From Gammaproteobacteria bacterium (GTDB lineage Bacteria > Pseudomonadota > Gammaproteobacteria > UBA6429 > Thiohalophilaceae): DNA of 35,489 nt. Below the pieces are notes generated by a model. The model worked only from the letters and a program-made list of their open reading frames with translations. It ran no database searches and had not been told where the DNA came from. The stretch's first letter is position 1; each line of letters begins with the position of its first letter. Where the stretch lies: the NCBI GenBank assembly GCA_023135195.1, contig JAGLTQ010000110.1:1-35489 (forward strand), given 5' to 3'. Shown in pieces: positions 1 to 10,398 of this stretch. The translations under genes and the position numbers were made by a program.

Positions 1-127
1 CATCGGCAATTGTTTTCTTACGTTCATCTAAAGCCGCAACTAGTGGTGGCCAGATAAACTTCATGCAAAACAGCACGAAGAATATGAACGTAATAGTTTG
101 TCCGATCAGAGTGAGGTTTATATTCAT
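1..127 (-). CDS. atpF: ATP synthase F0 subunit b, 5' part only
   Basis: The first 42 codons of the b subunit lie here; the rest runs off the left edge. The protein starts [20 protein letters not shown] and continues into FIWPPL and [11 protein letters not shown]. That is the usual b-subunit layout: one N-terminal membrane helix followed by the start of the charged stator helix that links F0 to F1. It lies 47 bp downstream of atpE in the same direction, as in the standard atpIBEFHAGDC operon. The gene is clear from sequence and context; only its length is unknown. Confidence 0.93.
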   Translation of the reverse strand, partial: MNINLTLIGQTITFIFFVLFCMKFIWPPLVAALDERKKTIAD

Positions 128-174
128 TTATAAAAGCCTTACTTTAATATTTCGTTTCAGTAATTTTATGTTTC

Positions 175-426
<252 letters not shown>

Positions 427-464
427 CTAATAAATACTTAAAATTTAAATTGTTTAAAAATTGT

Positions 465-1391
<927 letters not shown>

Positions 1392-1405
1392 TTATAAACA
1401 AAACG

Positions 1406-1819
1406 TTACTTACGCCTTGTAATACCATAACTGCTACGACTAAACCAAAAAGCAAGTTGGGCAACAATAAAACCAGACAAAACGCCTGCGGGAGCCAATT
1501 TTAACCACCCTAAACCCAATGCTAATAAAACAATCACCATAACAAACCGTATTACGATGCCTTTAATTAATTCAACTGAATTTACTGAGTATTCAGAGGG
1601 CTTATTATCGACAGTTTGTGTAGCAATCTTTAGCCGCCAACCAAAATAACTAGTGCTGGCTATGATAACGGCACCGCCATACAGCGTTGCCAGAAAAAAC
1701 TCATGAGTTTTGACCAGGGAAAGTATCACCGCAGTGAGTACAACCAGGCCAACTTGAACCAATAAAATCTTACGTAAAGTGTGGGAAAATGCGTTATTTG
1801 TTACCGATTGCACCGTCAA
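1406..1819 (-). CDS. atpI: ATP synthase-associated protein AtpI
   Basis: A small membrane protein at the head of the atp operon. In the family it assists assembly of the c ring and is not part of the final enzyme. The sequence has about four hydrophobic segments, with the family-like stretch LYGGAVIIASTSYFGWRL in the second hairpin. The frame is open up to 1843, where only a TTG could start. A GGAGAG motif lies 8 nt before an in-frame TTG at 1819, and a GTG follows at 1813, so I give 1819; all three starts are possible. Assignment rests on position before atpB, hydrophobicity and the short motif. Confidence 0.85.
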   Translation of the reverse strand: MTVQSVTNNAFSHTLRKILLVQVGLVVLTAVILSLVKTHEFFLATLYGGAVIIASTSYFGWRLKIATQTVDNKPSEYSVNSVELIKGIVIRFVMVIVLLALGLGWLKLAPAGVLSGFIVAQLAFWFSRSSYGITRRK

Positions 1820-1880
1820 AATCAAGACTCTCCACACTAACAAATGTGCCTAATTTTTGCTCTATAGGCCCAAGGCGCGC

Positions 1881-1909
1881 AGTATAATCGAGGCTAGATT
1901 GGGGGTCAA
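1881..1909 (-). promoter_or_regulatory. Sigma-70 promoter of the atp operon
   Basis: Read on the minus strand, TTGACC (1909-1904) is followed by exactly 17 bases and then TATACT (1886-1881). This is a near-consensus vegetative promoter. It would start transcription near 1874, 30-60 nt before atpI. The rest of the 1844-2006 gap holds no gene. Confidence 0.75.
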
Positions 1910-2006
1910 TAATTACTTTAATAACCCAATAAATTAAGAAGGAATAGGGGGATATTGCATTAAAAGCTCTTTTCAGTAACAGCGCATAAATAACAAATTT
2001 ATTTCG

Positions 2007-3053
2007 TCATTTCTTTGTGCTCATTACCATAATTTCGATCCGGCGGTTTTTTGCTCGACCCTGCTGGGTATCATTTGATGCAATTGGTTTATTTGAGCCA
2101 TGCGCTCGCGCCTCAAGCTGGGATTCAGCAACATTATGTGCAGCGATATAATGTAATACTGTTAATGATCGTGCAGCAGATAATTCCCAGTTTGTTTTAT
2201 ATTTTTTAACCAGATCACCTTTGATCGAAATATTGTCGCTATAACCCTCAATAATAATTTTTATATCCTTATGCCTGGAAAGTGCGTTAGATAGTGTTCT
2301 TAAAATTGCTTTTCCCCTGGCACTAAGCTTACTTTTTCCTGATGAAAACAGGACGGTAGCTGCCAATGTTATTTTCACACCTTTGCTGTCTTGTTCTAAT
2401 TGAATTTGTTTTTGCTGGTTTAATGCTTTGAGTAACTTTTTGTATATAGGATTGCTACGCGGCTGATACTTAATCGTAAAAACCAGATCGTTTACCTTCT
2501 TGCCGTAAAATGTAATTGTGTTGTTGCGCTTAACCCAGTCACCTTTGCGGTTCGCTTCATAACTAATAATATTAAAATTATTTGGGAACACCCATGCATA
2601 AACCAGGTGTGAAAAAACATCTGGTTTATTCCATATACCAAAATGATTGTCCGGTGTTTTAGTTTTGCCATCCCAGTTGGTATAGGTATAAATACCATCA
2701 TTACTTATATTAAGCTCGGTATTATCTAACTTACCCTGGACTAATGTTGCATAACTGCCAGAAGCAATTTTCATCAAATCATAACTTGAGTGTGTTGCGT
2801 TATCCCATTTATGTTCATTAGGATAAAGATATAAAAAATCTTTTAAGTGTTGTTCAGATACTTTATTTTTTTCTTTTTTAAACCAGATATCATATGATTT
2901 ATGACTTGTTCGAGTCGTATCATAACGAACATAATGCACTCCATCTTCATTAAGAAAAATTATTTTTTCGCTGACGACAGGTGCTGCTATGGCCGTAGAT
3001 AAAAAACAAAAATAGAATAATATAAATTTTAATTTATTTACATTCAACATCAT
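2007..3053 (-). CDS. Exported protein with C-terminal OmpA/MotB peptidoglycan-binding domain
   Basis: The 348-residue protein begins with a signal peptide (LKFILFYFCFLSTAIAA), so it should be in the periplasm or outer membrane. Residues from about 230 to the end form an OmpA-like domain: LFSSGKSKLSARGKAIL, IIIEGYSDNIS, NWELSAARSLTVL and the closing AKNRRIEIMV are the usual conserved blocks that hold peptidoglycan. The first 200 residues, rich in Trp, Tyr and Asn, match nothing I recognise. The gene sits between parB and atpI, where gammaproteobacteria normally have no gene. An FNR-type palindrome lies about 90 bp upstream. Its function beyond cell-wall attachment is unknown. Confidence 0.8.
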   Translation of the reverse strand: MMLNVNKLKFILFYFCFLSTAIAAPVVSEKIIFLNEDGVHYVRYDTTRTSHKSYDIWFKKEKNKVSEQHLKDFLYLYPNEHKWDNATHSSYDLMKIASGSYATLVQGKLDNTELNISNDGIYTYTNWDGKTKTPDNHFGIWNKPDVFSHLVYAWVFPNNFNIISYEANRKGDWVKRNNTITFYGKKVNDLVFTIKYQPRSNPIYKKLLKALNQQKQIQLEQDSKGVKITLAATVLFSSGKSKLSARGKAILRTLSNALSRHKDIKIIIEGYSDNISIKGDLVKKYKTNWELSAARSLTVLHYIAAHNVAESQLEARAHGSNKPIASNDTQQGRAKNRRIEIMVMSTKK

Positions 3054-3136
3054 TTTTCCAAAAAATACATCGTTGAAATTTTTAATAAATAAAGGACTTT
3101 GACTTAAATTAATTCCGATATAAATTATTATCGTCT

Positions 3137-3150
3137 TTGATTTATATCAA
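3137..3150 (-). promoter_or_regulatory. FNR/ANR-type box upstream of the OmpA-domain gene
   Basis: The sequence TTGATTTATATCAA is a perfect match to the FNR/ANR consensus TTGAT-N4-ATCAA, a dyad bound by oxygen-sensing regulators of the CRP/FNR family. It lies in the 124-bp gap between parB and the OmpA-domain gene. Only the OmpA-domain gene is transcribed away from it, with its ATG about 90 bp downstream. No strong sigma-70 hexamers can be named nearby because the region is uniformly AT-rich, so activation or repression cannot be decided. Confidence 0.55.
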
Positions 3151-3177
3151 AGATATACTACGTTTAGATTTTCAAAT

Positions 3178-4074
3178 TTATTTGATGTGATTCAGGATGC
3201 CATCTAACTCATCAATACTATTATAATGGATCAGCATTTTACCTTTACCATTTGCTCCATGCTGAAAGATAACTTTTGCACCTAATTTTTCTGATAAGTC
3301 ATCTTGTAAACGACGGGTATCCGGATCTAAACCCGTTTTTTCTGCTTTATCACTTTCAGGTTTATTTAAACGACGCACGAGTTGCTCTGTTTCACGAACC
3401 GATAAACCTTTCTTTGCGACTTCACGTGCTGCTTGCATTTGTTTTGCAGCTTCCAAACCTAAAATTGCACGCGCATGGCCCATTTCGATTTGACCATCTT
3501 CCAACATGTGTCGAACATCAGTTTCTAACGTTAATAAACGTAATAGATTAGATACTGAAACACGCGAACGACCCACTGCATCAGCCGCTTCTTGATGGGT
3601 TAAACCAAACTCTTCTACTAAACGAACAAGTGCTTTTGCTTCTTCAATAGGATTAAGTTCCTGACGCTGAATATTTTCAATTAATGCCACCGCCATGGCT
3701 TCTTGATCGGTGATATCACGAACAATGGCAGGAATTTCATGTAACTCAGCAAGTTGCGCAGCACGCCAGCGACGTTCACCAGCAACAAGTTCATATTGAC
3801 CTGGCGTTGCTGATAATGGGCGAACGATAATCGGTTGCACCACACCTTGCGCTTTAATTGAATCTGCTAATTCTTGCAATGCATCCAGATTAAAATTCGT
3901 ACGCGGCTGATAACGACCGCGCTGAATGACATCTATTGCTAAATGTTGAAATTCTGAGGATAAAGAAACTGGTTGTTCTGTTAAAGCTGCTGGAGCAACA
4001 TCATCTTTTAAATGGCTGACACCTGAACCTAATAATGCTTCGAGTCCTTTACCTAATCCACGTTTTTTAGCCAT
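3178..4074 (-). CDS. parB: Chromosome-partitioning protein ParB
   Basis: ParB binds parS sites and, as a CTP-dependent clamp, spreads on DNA to mark the origin region for segregation by ParA. The 298 residues show the full family layout. The N-terminal GLGKGLEALLG tail is the ParA-interacting region. The CTP-binding boxes are GERRWRAA (99-106) and ENIQR (133-137). A helix-turn-helix lies at about 158-180 (LTHQEAADAVGRSRVSVSNLL), followed by a C-terminal dimerisation region. It lies 41 bp downstream of parA. Two perfect parS sites are in recF in this same window. Confidence 0.96.
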   Translation of the reverse strand: MAKKRGLGKGLEALLGSGVSHLKDDVAPAALTEQPVSLSSEFQHLAIDVIQRGRYQPRTNFNLDALQELADSIKAQGVVQPIIVRPLSATPGQYELVAGERRWRAAQLAELHEIPAIVRDITDQEAMAVALIENIQRQELNPIEEAKALVRLVEEFGLTHQEAADAVGRSRVSVSNLLRLLTLETDVRHMLEDGQIEMGHARAILGLEAAKQMQAAREVAKKGLSVRETEQLVRRLNKPESDKAEKTGLDPDTRRLQDDLSEKLGAKVIFQHGANGKGKMLIHYNSIDELDGILNHIK

Positions 4075-4115
4075 TAAAACTTCGCCTTAACCTATTACTA
4101 TTTATAAACACAAAT

Positions 4116-4919
4116 TTATGCACCTGCTGCACCTGATAATGTGGCATTTTCCTCGTTACGTAATATCTCACCCGCCAATGCTAAATAAGCGAGGGCACCA
4201 CGTGAAGATTTATCATAACTAATGACTGGAATACCATGACTAGGTGCTTCAGCTAAACGAACATTTCGTGGAATAACCGTACGATATACTTTCTTTGGAA
4301 AATGCAACAATAACTGGCCAGACACATCATTAGCCAGATTATTACGCGGGTCATACATAGTGCGAAGTAAACCTTCTATGTGTAACTCTGGATTTACTGT
4401 ACTGCGAATGCTTTCAACCGTTTCCATTAATGCAGATAAACCTTCTAACGCATAATATTCACATTGCATCGGGATCATCACAGAATTTGCGGCCACTAAC
4501 GCATTTAATGTCAACATATTCAATGAAGGAGGGCAGTCTATTAATATATAGTCATATTGTTCGCGAACATCTTCTAACGCATTACGCAGTTGGCGTTCAC
4601 GATTTGGCATGTCCATTAACGCAACTTCAGCCGCTGTTAAATCACTGTTGCCTGGTAAAACATCGTATTGAATGTCTTCATTCGATGCTCTTTTTACCAC
4701 TAATTCCGCTAAAGTCGTATCGCCTAATAAAAGATCACAAGTCGTAAATTCAGTATCATTCTTATCAATGCCGCTACCCATAGTAGCGTTACCTTGCGGA
4801 TCGAGATCAATTAACAAAACATTTTTGTTCGTTGCCGCTAATGATGCTGCTAAATTTATGCAAGTTGTCGTTTTACCTACGCCGCCTTTTTGATTTGCAA
4901 TGGCAATTATCTTGCTCAT
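4116..4919 (-). CDS. parA: Chromosome-partitioning ATPase ParA (Soj)
   Basis: A Walker-type ATPase that binds DNA non-specifically and moves ParB-parS complexes. The 267-residue protein starts with the deviant Walker A motif IANQKGGVGKTTTCINLA. It has the A-prime motif LLIDLDPQGNATMG and the Walker B region YDYILIDCPPSL. The length is that of chromosomal ParA rather than the longer plasmid form with an N-terminal helix-turn-helix. It sits between rsmG and parB with short gaps (39 and 41 bp), as in most gammaproteobacteria, and is probably cotranscribed with them. Confidence 0.96.
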   Translation of the reverse strand: MSKIIAIANQKGGVGKTTTCINLAASLAATNKNVLLIDLDPQGNATMGSGIDKNDTEFTTCDLLLGDTTLAELVVKRASNEDIQYDVLPGNSDLTAAEVALMDMPNRERQLRNALEDVREQYDYILIDCPPSLNMLTLNALVAANSVMIPMQCEYYALEGLSALMETVESIRSTVNPELHIEGLLRTMYDPRNNLANDVSGQLLLHFPKKVYRTVIPRNVRLAEAPSHGIPVISYDKSSRGALAYLALAGEILRNEENATLSGAAGA

Positions 4920-4958
4920 TCAGACCACTCCCTTATAAATGGTGGTTTATTACTTTAA

Positions 4959-5597
4959 TTAAGTTGTTTTTATTTCCAGTAAATGCCTTTCTTCTTCGAG
5001 ACCGGGCACCTTTATCACATGACTTTCTTTGATAGCATATTTTTCAGACATTTCATCAATTTCAGCAACAGGATTAGCCCCTTTCATCGCTAAAAATACT
5101 CCACCATTGGCCAATAGATGCGATGTTTGCTTCACCATCTCGCCAATTGCAGAATATGCACGGGTCGTAATGGTGTCAAAAAGCTCTGGAAACTGGAAAT
5201 TTTCTACTCTCGACTGTACCACATCTACGTTAGGTAACTCGAGCTCTGAAACAGCTTGAGTGACAAATCTTGTTTTTTTATTATTGCTATCAAGCAAGGT
5301 AAATTGTTTTTCTGGGAAGACAATTGCAAGTGGAATTCCAGGCAAACCGGCTCCAGTTCCAACATCTAAGATATGTTTTCCCCGAATATAAGGACATATA
5401 GACAAACTATCGAGTAAATGGCGTGTCACCATTTGTTCAGGTTTTCGCACTGCGGTGAGGTTATATGTTTTATTCCACTTATTTAATAATTCAACGTACT
5501 TTATTAATGTGTTTTGCTGCTTGTCATCAAGCGGCTGTGCCAAATTTAATTGGCGCAGCCCCTTTGACAATATTTCATTTAAATCTGACTGACTCAC
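4959..5597 (-). CDS. rsmG: 16S rRNA (guanine-527 N7)-methyltransferase RsmG
   Basis: This S-adenosylmethionine-dependent enzyme methylates N7 of G527 in 16S rRNA; loss gives low-level streptomycin resistance in other bacteria. The 212-residue protein has the binding loop HILDVGTGAGLPGIPLAI and the family's N-terminal YVELLNKWNKTYNLTAVR. The start is GTG, preceded by GAGG five bases upstream. It is 15 bp downstream of the DUF302 gene and 39 bp upstream of parA. Gene order and motifs agree, so the call is firm. Confidence 0.95.
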   Translation of the reverse strand: MSQSDLNEILSKGLRQLNLAQPLDDKQQNTLIKYVELLNKWNKTYNLTAVRKPEQMVTRHLLDSLSICPYIRGKHILDVGTGAGLPGIPLAIVFPEKQFTLLDSNNKKTRFVTQAVSELELPNVDVVQSRVENFQFPELFDTITTRAYSAIGEMVKQTSHLLANGGVFLAMKGANPVAEIDEMSEKYAIKESHVIKVPGLEEERHLLEIKTT

Positions 5598-5612
5598 AAA
5601 ACCTCTTCAATT

Positions 5613-6071
5613 TTATTTTTGACCGATCGCCACATTAGTTAATTTATTAAGCGCACCGGTCATTTTCTTCACAATGGCAGGGCGATTATCGATGCCATGA
5701 CGCTTTGCAATATACGTTGGATCATTATAGGTTAACCAAACTTGGCCTTTTTTGTCTTTCCAAGCCAGTGCTTTCATTGGCAAATCAATGCCAGCAGATT
5801 GATTACTGGTAAAAAAATGACTACCCATTTTTGGGTTGCCAAAAATTAATAGTTCAGTAGGGCGCAAAGGAATACCGGCTTTCCTGGCACCGGCATGATG
5901 GCTCCAACGTGTCACTATCGTAATCCCTTTTTTGCGCAATACATTTTCTAACCGATCTAATGTCACTTTCACGCTGAAAGGGCTCTTTTTATTAACTAAA
6001 CCTTTATCCGAGGCCATCGACATAGCAGGGATGAATGCAACTAAACTCAATAAAACTAATATATGCTTCAT
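5613..6071 (-). CDS. Exported DUF302 family protein
   Basis: The protein has 152 residues from the chosen ATG, which follows GGAG by six bases; an earlier in-frame ATG at 6095 would add eight charged residues before the signal peptide and is less likely. Residues 1-20 (MKHILVLLSLVAFIPAMSMA) look like a secretion signal. The mature part carries DUF302 hallmarks: the VTLDRLENVLRKKGITIVTRW opening, the LLIFGNPKMGSHFF block, the LPMKALAWKDKKGQVW block and YNDP. DUF302 proteins have a small alpha/beta fold of unknown biochemical role. The gene lies between mnmG and rsmG, an unusual insertion into a conserved order, and could share their transcript. Confidence 0.8.
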   Translation of the reverse strand: MKHILVLLSLVAFIPAMSMASDKGLVNKKSPFSVKVTLDRLENVLRKKGITIVTRWSHHAGARKAGIPLRPTELLIFGNPKMGSHFFTSNQSAGIDLPMKALAWKDKKGQVWLTYNDPTYIAKRHGIDNRPAIVKKMTGALNKLTNVAIGQK

Positions 6072-6177
6072 AAACTTCTCCTTTGTTTTTATCATTTATT
6101 GTTATTTCCATATGGTATGACTGTAATTATTCTATTTTATTCCCAAAATACACATTTAAATTTAATCTTTTATTGAA

Positions 6178-8094
6178 TTAAGCTTTTTTACGGCTTTTAT
6201 TAGCTCTCTTGTCATTACTTGAGCGACTTTGTTTCTTTAAAAACACCAAAAGCAATGAAATAGCAGCAGGGGTGACGCCTTGTACGCGAGAAGCCTGACC
6301 AATCGTCGTTGGTCTTATTTTTATGAGCTTTTCCTGAACCTCATTGGATAACCCCGAAACCACCGAATAATCAAAACTATCCGGGATTATTTTGTCATTA
6401 TTGCGCTGTAAACATTCTATTTCATCACGCTGACGCTCAATATAACCTGAATATTTGGCCTGAATCTCAACCTGCTCGGCAACAACAGGATCAACTTCAG
6501 GTTGATCTATCGTCGAGATACTCATTAGTAAGTCATAACTAACATCTGGCCGTCTTAATAAATCTTCGAGTCGTGCTTCACGAATTAATGGTTTATTAAA
6601 AACTCTTTCTTGTTCTTCAATGGATACTGTTTCTGGCCGCACAAAGACATCATGTAAACGTTGCTGTTCTGCAACGATTGCGTCTCGTTTTGCTTCGAAA
6701 TGCGCCCATCGTTCATCATTGACTAATCCCAGCTCTCGTCCTTTTTCTGTTAATCGCAGATCCGCATTGTCTTCTCGTAACATCAAGCGATATTCCGCCC
6801 GCGAGGTGAACATTCGATAAGGCTCTTGAGTACCCATCGTGATTAAATCGTCAATCAACACACCAATGTAGGCTTCATCTCGACGTGGCGTCCAGGATTC
6901 TTTGCCTTGAACTTTTAACGCGGCATTCATTCCTGCTATGAGTCCTTGTGCAGCCGCTTCTTCATATCCGGTTGTACCGTTAATTTGGCCAGCAAAAAAT
7001 AAGCTTTCTACATATTTTGTTTCCAACGAGGGCTTTAATTCCTGTGGATCAAAATAATCATACTCAATGGCATAACCTGGTCGCATAATAAACGCATTTT
7101 CAAAACCCTTAATTGAGCGAACAAGCTCCAATTGAATATCGAAAGGTAGGCTGGTTGAAATACCATTTGGATATATTTCGTTTGTTGTTAGCCCCTCAGG
7201 CTCAACAAAGATCTGATGTGCAATTTTATCAGCAAATCGCACCACTTTATCTTCAATTGACGGACAATAGCGTGGACCAACGCCCTCTATCACACCACTG
7301 TACATGGGTGATCTATCCAGTCCACCACGAATTATCTCGTGTGTCTTTTCATTGGTATACGTGATGTAACAACTGATTTGATCGGGATGATCTTCTTGCT
7401 TGCCTAAAAATGAAAAAACAGGTGTTGGTGTATCACCCGGTTGTTTTTCCAGCACGCTAAAATCTATCGTTTTACCATCCACTCTTGGTGGCGTACCCGT
7501 TTTAAGGCGCTGCACGTTAAAGGGCAAAGCACGTAATCGGCGGGATAAGGCATTTGATGGAGGATCACCGGCTCGACCACCTTCAAAATTCGATTGCCCA
7601 ATATGAATCAAACCACCTAAAAAAGTGCCAACGGTCAAAACAACCGATTTGGCTTTAAATTTCAATCCCATTTGGGTGACGACACCCACAACCTCATCAT
7701 TCTCAACAATCAAATCATCAACAGCTTGCTGAAAAAGCATTAAATTTTCTGTGTTTTCCAATACTTCACGCACAGCTTGTTTATATAAAACACGATCAGC
7801 TTGCGCGCGTGTTGCCCTAACCGCAGGGCCTTTGCTAGCATTTAAAATTCTAAACTGAATACCAGATTTATCGATGGCCTGAGCCATTAATCCACCCAGG
7901 GCATCAATTTCTTTTACTAAATGTCCTTTGCCAATACCACCAATTGCCGGATTACAGCTCATTTGACCCAATGTTTCAATATTGTGCGTTAACAATAATG
8001 TTGAAACGCCCATGCGCGCCGCAGCTAATGCCGCTTCAGTTCCTGCGTGGCCGCCGCCAACAATAATCACATCAAATTGTTGTTGATAAAACAT
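6178..8094 (-). CDS. mnmG: tRNA U34 carboxymethylaminomethyl-modifying enzyme, FAD subunit
   Basis: MnmG (GidA) with MnmE places the cmnm5 group on uridine 34 of several tRNAs, using FAD and methylene-tetrahydrofolate. The N-terminus has the dinucleotide-binding motif [20 protein letters not shown]. It also shows [23 protein letters not shown] and the [15 protein letters not shown]-type block, and the C-terminal helical domain. I chose the ATG giving [15 protein letters not shown], which matches the E. coli start; an upstream TTG at 8121 adds nine residues. The resulting 638 residues are close to the family norm. Its partner mnmE is at 20417-21757. Confidence 0.96.
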   Translation of the reverse strand: MFYQQQFDVIIVGGGHAGTEAALAAARMGVSTLLLTHNIETLGQMSCNPAIGGIGKGHLVKEIDALGGLMAQAIDKSGIQFRILNASKGPAVRATRAQADRVLYKQAVREVLENTENLMLFQQAVDDLIVENDEVVGVVTQMGLKFKAKSVVLTVGTFLGGLIHIGQSNFEGGRAGDPPSNALSRRLRALPFNVQRLKTGTPPRVDGKTIDFSVLEKQPGDTPTPVFSFLGKQEDHPDQISCYITYTNEKTHEIIRGGLDRSPMYSGVIEGVGPRYCPSIEDKVVRFADKIAHQIFVEPEGLTTNEIYPNGISTSLPFDIQLELVRSIKGFENAFIMRPGYAIEYDYFDPQELKPSLETKYVESLFFAGQINGTTGYEEAAAQGLIAGMNAALKVQGKESWTPRRDEAYIGVLIDDLITMGTQEPYRMFTSRAEYRLMLREDNADLRLTEKGRELGLVNDERWAHFEAKRDAIVAEQQRLHDVFVRPETVSIEEQERVFNKPLIREARLEDLLRRPDVSYDLLMSISTIDQPEVDPVVAEQVEIQAKYSGYIERQRDEIECLQRNNDKIIPDSFDYSVVSGLSNEVQEKLIKIRPTTIGQASRVQGVTPAAISLLLVFLKKQSRSSNDKRANKSRKKA

Positions 8095-8210
8095 GGGTTC
8101 TTGTACCTGTTGCTGGTTCAAATATTGGGGATGCTATTGTACGGACTGCTTAAAATTTATCCATATATCATTTTCAAACATTCACTTGTAGCATCTGCAA
8201 ATTGCAAAAT

Positions 8211-8226
8211 TGTGTTAAATATCACA
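8211..8226. promoter_or_regulatory. Candidate CRP/Vfr-type site in the mnmG-divergent gap
   Basis: TGTGTTAAATATCACA matches the CRP half-sites TGTGA-N6-TCACA at nine of ten positions. It lies in the 265-bp divergent gap (8095-8359), 134 bp before the 595-residue gene and about 117 bp before mnmG, so either could be its target. The rest of the gap is AT-rich with no gene and no promoter I can name with confidence. Confidence 0.35.
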
Positions 8227-8359
8227 CACATAGCTTGTGAACTATTCACTTTCAAGATTAATATTATCTATAAGGTAGAAAATTACTGTGTTAATAAAAA
8301 TATTACATACATTAAGTCAGCTCAAAACAGACCACTTTTAAAAATAATCAGGTATTACA

Positions 8360-10147
8360 GTGAGCACCCTCAACAACACAAGTACAACAACTAACACTCA
8401 GGATATATTTGATATCCGTCCTGCTGCTGTTAAAAAATGGGTTAAGCAACTTCCACTAGGCAGTACCGGTGAATCAAGCAAACAACTTTATCATGCGTTA
8501 AGACAAGTTAACCAACAACAAAATTCACTGGAACATCACTTAGAATTTTTAGAATTAATTTCACCTACACTTACATTACTTTATCCCAGGCTGTCGAAAT
8601 ATTTTACCGGTGTATCATTACCGTTAAACACTAAAACGCAAAATGTTATTCATATTACAACTTCTTTATTAACGGAAATTTTACTGGGTTACCAATCTAT
8701 TCTTCGCACATTAGTTACCACAAAACCCTTTGGCTGGAAAAAACCTTTTTCCCTTGCATTGCATCACACCTTTATTTTCTCTTCAAAAATTATAAGCACT
8801 AAACATCTTACCTATCAAGCAAACTCAAAAGGTATCTGGAATGAAATTTTTTGGTGTTATCAACAAGCCACACACTTAAAATTATTAAATAAATGTTTTC
8901 GTAACTGTACTGAAAAACCGGAAAAGACAGCTATCGAATATGAATTTAAAAAACTTTTATTATTGTCACTTCTTTCTGCAAATGATTTAGGTCAAAAAAA
9001 TATGCAAGAAGTGTATAGCTTAATGCCCTTATGGATAAAAAATTCTGATATTTTAATCAAAGAACCCGATGAAAAAGAAACCTGCTTTACACTAAATTTA
9101 TTGAGTGATGTTCCGCCATACCTCATTGGTACACGTAATGACAATACTCGACATACTGTTAATCGACACTATCTTTCAACCCATAAATTAAAAACAATAT
9201 TGTCAAAATATTTAAATGATATTAACGATGATAGTGCTATCAAATTAGGAAAAAATATTTTATCTAAAAAATCTATTCAATCATTATTAAAAACCTGGTC
9301 TCGTAATAACTTAAGAACCGAAGTCCGAAAAGAGGGGGTTGGATTTGTTGATATTATTACAGGTATTAGCGCAATTCATTTTGTCTTAAACAAACAAGAT
9401 CAACCTGCTCATGATGAAGCATCTACCGCTCTACCTGATGAAATTACTGATTTTGAATCTACTCTAACGATTACACCCATCAATCATAGCCCTAACTATG
9501 ACATGTTAAATCTCAATCACTTTTTAGCTAACTCCGATCAAGATGAGGATGTTTGGGAAAAGGTATATGAAAACAACATTAATGCACCACTTTCTGTCGC
9601 AAACTGGACAGAAAGTGGTATCTACAAGGTTTATAATTTTACTAAAAGTATTCATTTAGATTACAACAAAGATGGTTATCGTCTTAGTGTTAATGACAAA
9701 AAAGTTGATAGCCTTAAACATAATGAACTGATTGCTGTTCGTGAACATGCATTAGCACCCTGGACATTAGCACAAATTAAATGGTTACATTTTTCTGAAA
9801 AGGAAGATGTTCAATTTGGTTTACATATTTTAACGCGCCATGTTTTACCTATTCATATTCGTTATCATACCAATGGTACTTTATGTAAACCGCTACCTTG
9901 TTTATTGGGTCTTGATAAAAAAGAGCTCATGTTATTTGTTCCAACATTACCGACTAATCTTAAGGATAAAAAGCTTCAGCTTGAACATCAGAAACAACAT
10001 TCACATCTTCATTTAAAAAATAAAGTTTTAAGTACCCCGGCATTTGATATTTATGAAGTCTTAGAATCACATCACAATGAAACTTCTACTGCAGAAAAAA
10101 TTAAAACTACGACAAAAATAACAGACAATATCTGGGAAATTTTTTAA
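8360..10147 (+). CDS. Large cytoplasmic protein of uncertain function
   Basis: A 595-residue protein with no signal peptide and no convincing membrane helix. It starts with GTG, preceded by AGGT at a workable distance. The opening FDIRPAAVKKWVKQLPLGSTGESSKQLY and the later GIWNEIFWCYQQATHLKLL recall, from memory, a family of large gammaproteobacterial proteins labelled 'molecular chaperone' or PilZ-related. I do not see a clear PilZ RxxxR...DxSxxG signature, so a cyclic-di-GMP role is only a possibility. The middle (about 350-385) is a poorly conserved-looking acidic linker. It stands alone, divergent from mnmG, with a CRP-like box upstream. Codon use resembles its neighbours. Confidence 0.7.
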   Translation: MSTLNNTSTTTNTQDIFDIRPAAVKKWVKQLPLGSTGESSKQLYHALRQVNQQQNSLEHHLEFLELISPTLTLLYPRLSKYFTGVSLPLNTKTQNVIHITTSLLTEILLGYQSILRTLVTTKPFGWKKPFSLALHHTFIFSSKIISTKHLTYQANSKGIWNEIFWCYQQATHLKLLNKCFRNCTEKPEKTAIEYEFKKLLLLSLLSANDLGQKNMQEVYSLMPLWIKNSDILIKEPDEKETCFTLNLLSDVPPYLIGTRNDNTRHTVNRHYLSTHKLKTILSKYLNDINDDSAIKLGKNILSKKSIQSLLKTWSRNNLRTEVRKEGVGFVDIITGISAIHFVLNKQDQPAHDEASTALPDEITDFESTLTITPINHSPNYDMLNLNHFLANSDQDEDVWEKVYENNINAPLSVANWTESGIYKVYNFTKSIHLDYNKDGYRLSVNDKKVDSLKHNELIAVREHALAPWTLAQIKWLHFSEKEDVQFGLHILTRHVLPIHIRYHTNGTLCKPLPCLLGLDKKELMLFVPTLPTNLKDKKLQLEHQKQHSHLHLKNKVLSTPAFDIYEVLESHHNETSTAEKIKTTTKITDNIWEIF

Positions 10148-10176
10148 AAATAAAACACATCCATGTGCAAGAAGAT

Positions 10177-10398
10177 TTACACCAACTTTAAGTCATTTAT
10201 TCCTGATTTTGTTTTATTCATCTTAAAATGCTCCATATCTAATAGATACATTTTTAATCCAATTTCAGCTGATAATTTACTGAAATAAGGTCCTTGTTCA
10301 TCAAGCTCCCTTACAGAAAAAAACCATTCATTATCAACAGAATAAAACCGACCCGTGCGATAGGGGGATTCACGAGTATCTCCTGAACGCTTATTCAC
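10177..10398 (-). CDS. Small DUF6316-like protein
   Basis: A 73-residue protein whose core, SPYRTGRFYSVDNEWFFSVR then EQGPYFSKLSAEIGLKMYLLD, fits the DUF6316 pattern: an arginine-rich start, an aromatic 'W-F/Y-F' strand, a 'GPY/GPF' turn and a helix. No function is known to me. The only in-frame start is a GTG at 10398. A GGAGGA motif is 17 bases upstream, too far to be ideal, and an in-frame stop lies before it, so the start is weakly supported. It converges on the 595-residue gene and diverges from lexA. Confidence 0.6.
   Translation of the reverse strand: MNKRSGDTRESPYRTGRFYSVDNEWFFSVRELDEQGPYFSKLSAEIGLKMYLLDMEHFKMNKTKSGINDLKLV

Noticed and set aside
3415-3435. CACGTG within parB, considered as a third parS site
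   Set aside because: The flanks (ACTTCACGTGCTGC) break the 16-bp palindrome; the same is true of CACGTG near 25541 and 16650. Only the two recF copies are perfect.
8047-8394. Plus-strand open frame of 115 codons across the mnmG start and the divergent gap
   Set aside because: It overlaps the N-terminus of mnmG and the start of the 595-residue gene, has no ribosome site, and its composition reflects AT-rich intergenic DNA.
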